The notes under the pieces were generated by a model. It had not been told where the DNA came from. It saw only the letters and a list, made by a program, of their open reading frames with translations, and did not search any database. Below are positions 57,901 to 64,000 of a DNA stretch of 64,000 bases, piece by piece. The stretch is from contig JACTAT010000015.1 in assembly GCA_014526335.1 (NCBI GenBank), forward strand, positions 2,134,917-2,198,916, in the 5' to 3' direction. Each line of letters starts with the position of its first letter. The first letter of the stretch is position 1. The position numbers were made by a program, and so were the translations under genes. This stretch comes from Chrysaora quinquecirrha (taxonomy: Eukaryota; Cnidaria; Scyphozoa; Semaeostomeae; Pelagiidae).

Positions 57901-60900
57901 TTGACACAGTAATTCCGGATTTCAGTGGAGACAAGTTAGCCTTGGAAATAGTTTATGTTTCTTCAATTTGATTGAAAAAAGCCTAATTTGAGATTCAGTT
58001 CTATTCGCACACGCCTTTTGGAATTTGTTATTCAGTTGGTTTCATTGCACGACAGTCGCTTACGACGATTTGGGAACCAGGCTTAACGTCTCCAGAAAAC
58101 GGCACTTTGCAGGTCTCAAGAACCTTCTGTTCCGAAAGCTGGAAGGTTTCACCGACATTAGAAGGAACCTCGTGCTAAAATCAAAGGCTTGATCGAGTTT
58201 GTCCTAATCTGCCTACAGTTTTCGGAAGTTGCGTTCTTTTGGTTAAGAAAACTTTTTCCTGCCAATTCTACTATTTTCATAATCTTTAGGGTCTGTCGAA
58301 AACAGGAGTTTACCAAAAAACATAGCTACGCTCTTTAAATAAAAACAGAGTACAGAAAACAAAGTATCCACTTCATACCTTGAACAATGATCTGGTCCTA
58401 AAGATATGTACTTTTCATATTTGTTTCTTCCAGATTCGGTCTGTTCGCCATGGCCACCAGCAAAATCATTTTGAGAACTTGCCTTCGAGCCACCGGAGAA
58501 AGCAGAACAGCATCCACCTTTAACAACAAAGAAAGCAATTGTTTATCCTAGTGGTCTTAAAATTCTGTATAAAAATGTGTGTAATAGACAATCATGGGTA
58601 TAAATTAATAATGCAGGACCGTCCCGACAGAAATTTTCGAAGGGGGTTCGACCGTCTCGACTTGCCGACTAGATTCAAACTTAAAACACCGTTCTCATTT
58701 ATCGAATAAACTTCGTTTGGTTAGCCCTCCCTAGTGAAGCAAAGACACTCCATGCTTTTGCAGTTGTTCTGTTTTATTTTCCATTGTTTTTCATTAGCTT
58801 TTAGACGTTTTAGTCTTTATAAATGATTCATAAATGCAAAAGAGTAATTTCGTGTACTTAAACTGACAATTTGCCAACTGGTCCTTTTTCCAGGGGGTGC
58901 CACACCCCCGAAACCCCAAATGTAGGGACGGCCCGGAATAATAGCGTATATGAGAAATGGCAAAAAATTCTTTAGACATACTTAGCTAGAAGCTTTAAGC
59001 TTTTTTAGTCTATTTTAGTCTATTTCAGTGTATAAACGTCAGAAACAGACCAAAACAATTTACTAATGCGGAATTTGTACCCAAATGAGGATCGAAATAC
59101 ACCAATCAGAAAGTAACTTTCCGTTGGCATTGTGCTTCAAACACCAATCAGATCGCGGGATACAGCGGGAAAACAAATAGGATTAATTGAAAAGTCCAAA
59201 TGAGAAAAAAAACTCTTTTTGTCAGAACCGGCCTTTTGGCTTTGATGTTGACAGATGTCAAAACTCCAAAGTGAAGCAAAGATCTTGCTTTGCCGATGAT
59301 TTTATGATTTTCAACTGTTTTGGTTTGTTTCTGAATTGGCTGATGAAAACTTTAAATACTTTAAAAACATTACTTCATACCTTGCATTAATTTGCCCATC
59401 ATCTTTGCAGCAACTTGTTGTTCCCCTGAACTCAATGAGCAGCCATCATCTTGCAGCAATGAGGATAAAACTTTCATCGTATTTGAAGTACTTTCCGCTT
59501 GGTTGCTAAGCAACTGGCTCAACATTTTGGCACATTTTGGATTCTCCTGTTTGGTGTCATCATCTGCCTCGCCGGCTGCTGCTCCGCTAAGCTTGAGAGC
59601 TTGGAGAATGAAGAAAAAAGGGTTTTACAAAGTTGGAGAGTAACTCAACGATTTCATTGGGCTTTTGTGAAATCGTCGTTGGTTTTCTGATCATGCAATT
59701 TAATTACAGCTGTAATTTTAACAGCAGCAGGCCCCCGCCAGCCCATTGGCTGCCACAAACCTGATCTGCCATAAAAAAAATCTATCCATGTAGCTATGTA
59801 TTTATGTATGTATGTATGCCTGTATGCAGTCTTGGGTTCAAGTTCCAAAGTGGAGTTACCCCACGACTTCATTCGGTTTTCTATAGCTCGGTGGAATGGT
59901 AGTTAACTACGCCATCATTCGAATCCAATCAATTGTACTAGTCCACTTGTGGAGAAATCTTTGATAAAATGGTGCAATATCAATTATGATTGGTCTTCAT
60001 GCTGATAGTAATATGATCAATATGATCTCAATAAAAAGTTCCACTTTAAAGTTTGCAATGTTTTTGGTCGCCGTATTGGTCTTTTAATTCATTTTAAAGC
60101 TTCGCTTCCCAAACAGACAGCCTATTTCCACTTAAAAGTTCTGCCACAAGAGCAAAAGCGCTTAATGCTTGATCACTGCTGAACCGTCGTCGTGTAAACA
60201 GACTGCAAAGTGGGAAACTTTTGTTAGTGATAGTGAATAAACAGGGTATGAAGCTTAAAAGCGAAGATTCTAATTGAATATGCTTACTTTTAAGTGCTTC
60301 CAAGCAGCTCAACGGAATGGCGGGCTCTGGACCTCCTGAGGATGATCCCCCTCCACCTTTTCCACAGTTTGAACCAGCTGAGCCAGATGCTGCTGCTGCT
60401 TCTAAAGATGATAGAGAAGTAATACATTACTAACATAAAATTAATAGGCTGGAACACACTGGAGAGCATCTTGGAATATAGATGGAGGGATTTCTCGTAA
60501 AAAAATAGCACAGCACACTCAGCAAAAACATTTATTTACTCAGCAAAATAGCAAAAATAAAAAAAACAAAGCAAATGACCGTCCAATAGCTGCACTTGTT
60601 TTTCTAAATATGTTGATGCTTTAAACTTGAAAAGGCTATACGTTTCAGGGAACTAGGGTGTGTAGTCAAGCCGAAGAAGGGACAGCTTTGGGACAAACGT
60701 CAAGAATTTGGGACCGAAATTCTGGGGAAAGGTACTCGTTTTTGCCAAATTACTTCTTTTTACAAAAACAAGAGCAAAGAATTAGGAAAACATACAAGCA
60801 ATAGTAGCCATAAAGGGGTCAGTCATTTTATAAATCTGGGTGTCGGTGTTGGTAGTGGTAGTGGTAGTAAAATTTGTAGTGGTATGAAAACTATAAAGGA

Positions 60901-63553
60901 GAAATAAGCAGGCGATACTTTTTTGTACATTTAAGGGATACGAAATTTTATCTGGAAAATTTGAGAGAATTTTCAGAAAAATGACAATTGACTTAAGTTT
61001 GCAAGACATGTTTCGGATTCACATAATCCATCGGTCAGGTCCAATGAAAGGTGACAGGTATCCGGTTCGGTGGACCACTACGTGAAATCTCTTCACTGGT
61101 ATCACTTCATACACCAAAAAAAGAAACCCTTTTATGGGACTGTATCGATCTCAATCAATCAATCATACAATTCTACCATTCTAGAATAATTCTCCCGCAA
61201 ATTCTCTTTATGCGGGAGAACCTCATCGCTCAGCACACAGCAATCTATCTCTCCGAAAATCTGCTGCGTCGTTTAAAAACTCCTCAGAAAATCGATTCAG
61301 CTAGATATGCAAAGGTTACTAGCATCTCGACACTTTATATTAGATAAAAAATAAGCTTGAAAAAGGTTTGAATTTACCTTCGCAATCAGAAACTGGGATG
61401 AGCTTGTATTTTGGTTTTGGCTTTGGAGCAGGAGCAGCAGCAAACGAATCACAAAGGAGATCACTAGGATCGACTGAAGTGAGAAATAATAATAACAAAT
61501 TAAACACAAGTTAAAGCCAGTTCATTGTAAGTATCAATTGCAATAGTTTTAAATATTTTAAAGAATTATGAAAAAATCATTAGTCATTATTCAGTTAAAG
61601 TAGGCGGGTAGATATTTTTTCCAGAGATGGCAGAATTTCTTGAGTTCAGCCTACAAATTATTAGTGGTTCTATGTATTAAGTTTTTTTGTCTTGAATTTT
61701 CAATTGAAGTCTTTTTCCCTATTATTTCAAGGTTTTACTTGGCAGGAATATGCATGTCTACTCCTGTAAATTTGGCTTGATCTTAGGCTGGATATTTTAG
61801 CAAAACCTTCTCATAAGAACAACTATACTGATGTTATTATGGTTTTCAAGGCTACAGCACACTTTACTTTCAAACATCACACTCTCCCTTACTGTCATGC
61901 AACAAAATCTTATATGCAAACTTGAGATTTCAGACTTTGCAGACTTCAGACTTCTAAATTCAGACTTGGGACGTCAGACTTTTACAAACCAGATTTATAC
62001 ATTCAGACATTTGACTTTAACATGCAGACAAAGTCCAACTTCAGACCTCCAGGCGTCAGAATTTCAAGCTCCAGACTTTTACGTCCAGACTTCAGACGTT
62101 GATTCCGACTTCACGGTTTCAAAAGTCAGGTTGCTACATTAAAACTTCACACTTTATATGAAGACATTTTGACTGTCAGACTTTAGGCTTCAGACACACA
62201 GACTTCAAGACATTCCGATTTCAAAATTTCAAACGTCAGACGATTACTTCAGATTTTACATTCAGATTTCAGACGTATAGATAATCAGACTCTAAAATGG
62301 AACGTCTAGGCACTCCTACTTTAGACTCTTGCATACGCCTTCAAATTTCAGGCTTCAGATATTTACAAGCAAACTTCAGACTTTGAGACTCTCGACTCTC
62401 ACATACAGATTTCAGACTCCACTAAGACTTCAGTCAGATTATCAGATTTGCATTAAATTCAAATTCAGTCTCCAGAATTTCTGACTTGTAGACTGGAATT
62501 AGATGACGTTTAGGCAGACTTCAATCTTTAGATTTTAAGGGGCCCTAAGTTCAACGACGAGTGGGGTAACAACAATTCCATTAGCACATAGTTACTTGCT
62601 ACAACGTGCTTTAAAATAAGTAGAAAGAAATCCAATTATCATGCTACTGGCAACAGTTGTCTAAAAGCACGAAAAACACGAAATATAGGAAAGGAGTTAT
62701 TGAGGGATATGTTTTTCATCAAGTCTTGTTACGTCATTTTCAAATTCTTTTGGTAAATCTAGGGTTATGATTGATGAAGCTATCCACCACTAAAGTTAAT
62801 TTGTCAACTTGTTAGTTTAGTTAGTACACAAGAAATCGAAGAAAAAATCGAAAATTGAAACTATCGCTACAAAAATAAGGAGAAAATCTTACTGCATGGC
62901 ATAGCCGGTGGTGCAGCAGGAGGCGGTGGTGGTGGAGGCGGCGGCGGTGGCGGCGGTGGTGGCGGCGGAGGTGGTGGTGGCGGAGGTGGTGGCGGCGGAG
63001 GTGGAGGCGGTGGTGGTGGCGGTGGTGGTGGCGGTGGTGGAGGCGGTGGTGGAGGCGGTGGTGGTGGTGGTGGTGGCGGAGCAACAGCAAGTGGTCCACA
63101 CGGTGCACCACCATTTCCACAAGGAGCACATCCACCGCCAGAGGGAGCTGAAACAAAAATTTTCATATTATAAGTCACACAAGAACGGGAGTAACAAAAG
63201 AAAGATTGGTAATATGATTAAAAATAGCTGCAAATGCGTTTCATTAGTTATAAACATACCTGCACAAGGTGGTGGTGACGGCGGTGATGGCGGTGGGGGT
63301 GGTGGTGGTGGTGGTGGTGGTGGTGGAGGAGGTGGTGGTGGTGGTGCTGCCATGGTACATCCTTTCCTCCAAATCCATCATCTTGAAAAATAGAGAATAG
63401 TACTGAGTTCTTCTACTGCTTTATGAATCTATCACAAACTTGTGCCAAAGCGAAAGCACAGTAAAAAGAAAAATACAGAAAATAAGAATTAAACTGACAA
63501 TGACAGACCTGGGTCACACGATATACTAATCTTCATGCCTTTACAGCCTCCAC
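54905..63553 (-). CDS. Pro/Gly/Cys-rich protein with poly-Pro blocks and poly-His tail (5' partial)
   Basis: Nine exons, right to left: 63553-63509, 63361-63260 (start edge uncertain), 63147-62893, 61473-61378, 60401-60288, 59599-59381, 58517-58379, 57493-57264 and 55011-54905. Most enter and leave in phase 1. The order of content is GGCKGMKISISCDP; about 20 prolines; GGGCAPCGNGGAPCGPL; a much longer poly-Pro run ending PAAPPAMPC; LLCDSFAAAPAPKPKPKYKL; SNCGKGGGGSSSGG; PKCAKMLSQLLSNQ; GGCCSAFSGG; a basic Lys/Arg/Gln region; and EEEPDNAKHSSEKKRHKHHH leading into a His-rich end. Nearly every exon carries one to four Cys, suggesting disulphide cross-links. I do not recognise the family; an extracellular structural role is inferred. 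The exon at 63361 has either a weak acceptor AAAG|GATG or, read from ACCATGG at 63353, an internal start. The signal peptide, if any, lies beyond the window. Poly(A) signal at 54841-54846. Confidence 0.7.
55221..55552. mobile_element. MITE with CAGTGGCGTAA ends (hAT-like)
   Basis: CAGTGGCGTAAC at the left and ATTACGCCACTG at the right are inverted ends of about 11 bp. No matching 8 bp duplication could be seen, so the insertion is old or the edges are shifted. A solo left end is at about 25214. It is in the last intron of the Pro/His gene. Confidence 0.55.
56180..56580 (+). mobile_element. CACCTT-tailed SINE interrupted by a MITE
   Basis: Head CTAATCCAGCTGGCTCG, B-box-like GGGTTTTAGCCCC and body ACTACTGAGATCCTAGCGAC are followed after the inserted element by CCATTTCACCTTCACCTTC. 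The order matches the SINE at 49820-50022. Confidence 0.65.
56333..56553. mobile_element. AAACCGTAAAACCGC-family MITE nested in the SINE
   Basis: Left end AGGGGGTCATAGGAAGAGTC and right end CAACATCCCCCTCG are imperfect inverted repeats. CACTAAA and CGCTAAA at the junctions suggest a 7-8 bp target duplication with one change. It matches the copy at 2466-2665 throughout. Confidence 0.6.
58980..59290 (+). repeat. Dispersed repeat C copy in the Pro/His gene
   Basis: AAACGTCAGAAACAGACC, AAATACACCAATCAGAAAG, ACACCAATCAGATCG, AGAACCGGCCTTTTGG and AAGATCTTGCTTTGCC follow in the family order. It lies in the intron between the exons at 59381 and 58517. Confidence 0.65.
59820..59960 (+). mobile_element. 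tRNA-box-bearing SINE-like repeat
   Basis: TCTATAGCTCGGTGGAATGG and CATTCGAATCCAATC resemble A and B boxes and match the unit at 972-1182. It follows a (TATG)n stretch near 59790. Boundaries are approximate. Confidence 0.4.
61900..62540. repeat. Degenerate TTCAGACTT minisatellite
   Basis: About 640 bp built on TTCAGACTT separated by 4-12 variable bases, in the intron between Pro/His gene exons at 62893 and 61473. Units are diverged. No coding capacity is claimed. Confidence 0.7.
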
Positions 63554-64000
63554 CTAGAAAAATATGATTCACATTGAGACTTCGGTGAAAAAGTAAATAG
63601 AGTAACGTAGTTAAAGTAAACCTGTGTAAATTCACTCCAAGGGTTGAGGTCCTCTATAAAAACGTATAAAATACATGACTCCCGTCTTAATTTCATTGGT
63701 TCTTTGGCTGATCAAGTAATGATTAGATTTCTTTAATATTGCCAAGGATATCATCAAAACCTTCGCCACCAACAAAAGTAAAACAAAATCTGCATATTTT
63801 AGACCGTATATTCTAGATCAGTAAGACGGATGGTTTTTGAAGAAAGGGTCATGCAAATGATATGGCAGCAATGATTATTAAAGAATCACTTCGACATATT
63901 CACGCTAACTAACTTAATTTTTCCTATGCAAAAGAGCGTAGACTGCTACAAGTATTAAAACTAAAGACTGTTAAAAATATCAAAAATAAGGGAAATGAAA
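63554..64000. other. Right-edge intron of the Pro/His gene; no exon recognised
   Basis: The exon at 63553 has a good acceptor (TTTTTCTAG), so upstream sequence should be intron. No signal peptide or Cys-bearing exon was recognised to the window edge. Confidence 0.4.

Noticed and set aside
62821..63393. Poly-His, poly-Thr and poly-Ala/Val frames over the poly-proline exons
   Set aside because: Alternative frames of CCN/CCA repeats. Only the proline frame joins the neighbouring exons in phase without stops.

Overview
This is a gene-poor, intron-rich stretch of an invertebrate animal genome. It is AT-rich, with canonical GT/AG introns, AATAAA signals, tRNA-derived SINEs and many small foldback DNA transposons. 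The protein families and their spliced structure are metazoan. A non-bilaterian such as a cnidarian or sponge fits, but the sequence does not fix the phylum. Exon edges were placed by eye from splice sites, reading phase and family similarity.

Layout, left to right. (1) 1.2-4.2 kb, minus: the first four coding exons of a CECR2-type chromatin remodelling subunit, running off the left edge. It shares a ~0.6 kb bidirectional promoter with ARL1 (plus, 4.85-8.87 kb, nine exons, complete 181 aa small GTPase). (2) 11.5-16.3 kb, minus: a complete 266 aa ELOVL fatty-acid elongase. (3) 18.26-20.68 kb: an intact foldback element with ~0.7 kb inverted arms made of tandem GGGAC-type subrepeats, a perfect 9 bp target duplication, and a 144 aa Cys/His protein between the arms; this is the most striking object in the window. 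(4) 21.0-21.4 kb, plus: a 125 aa orphan protein with an RVSW motif. (5) 26.1-31.1 kb, minus: a TTC17-like gene that stops after the N-terminal half (402 aa). (6) 33.2-39.1 kb, minus: a complete 291 aa TMEM41B. (7) 41.0-52.6 kb, minus: a gene encoding three PA14 domains followed by a long low-complexity acidic/basic tail, with an apparent frameshift in its last exon. (8) 54.9-63.55 kb, minus: a Pro/Gly/Cys-rich gene with poly-proline blocks, a run of symmetric phase-1 exons and a poly-histidine C-terminus; its 5' end is unresolved and probably lies beyond the right edge.

ARL1 (trans-Golgi), TMEM41B (ER lipid scrambling), ELOVL (ER fatty-acid elongation), TTC17 and CECR2 are conserved housekeeping genes with no sign of operon-like coordination. 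Genes 7 and 8 look like extracellular structural proteins and sit in tandem on one strand with compatible exon phases, so they may be functionally, or even transcriptionally, linked. The rest is mostly mobile DNA: PIF/Harbinger-like MITEs with TAA/TTA duplications, a hAT-like MITE, a MULE-like MITE, SINEs with a CACCTT tail, a widespread ~300 bp repeat, nested insertions and several minisatellites.
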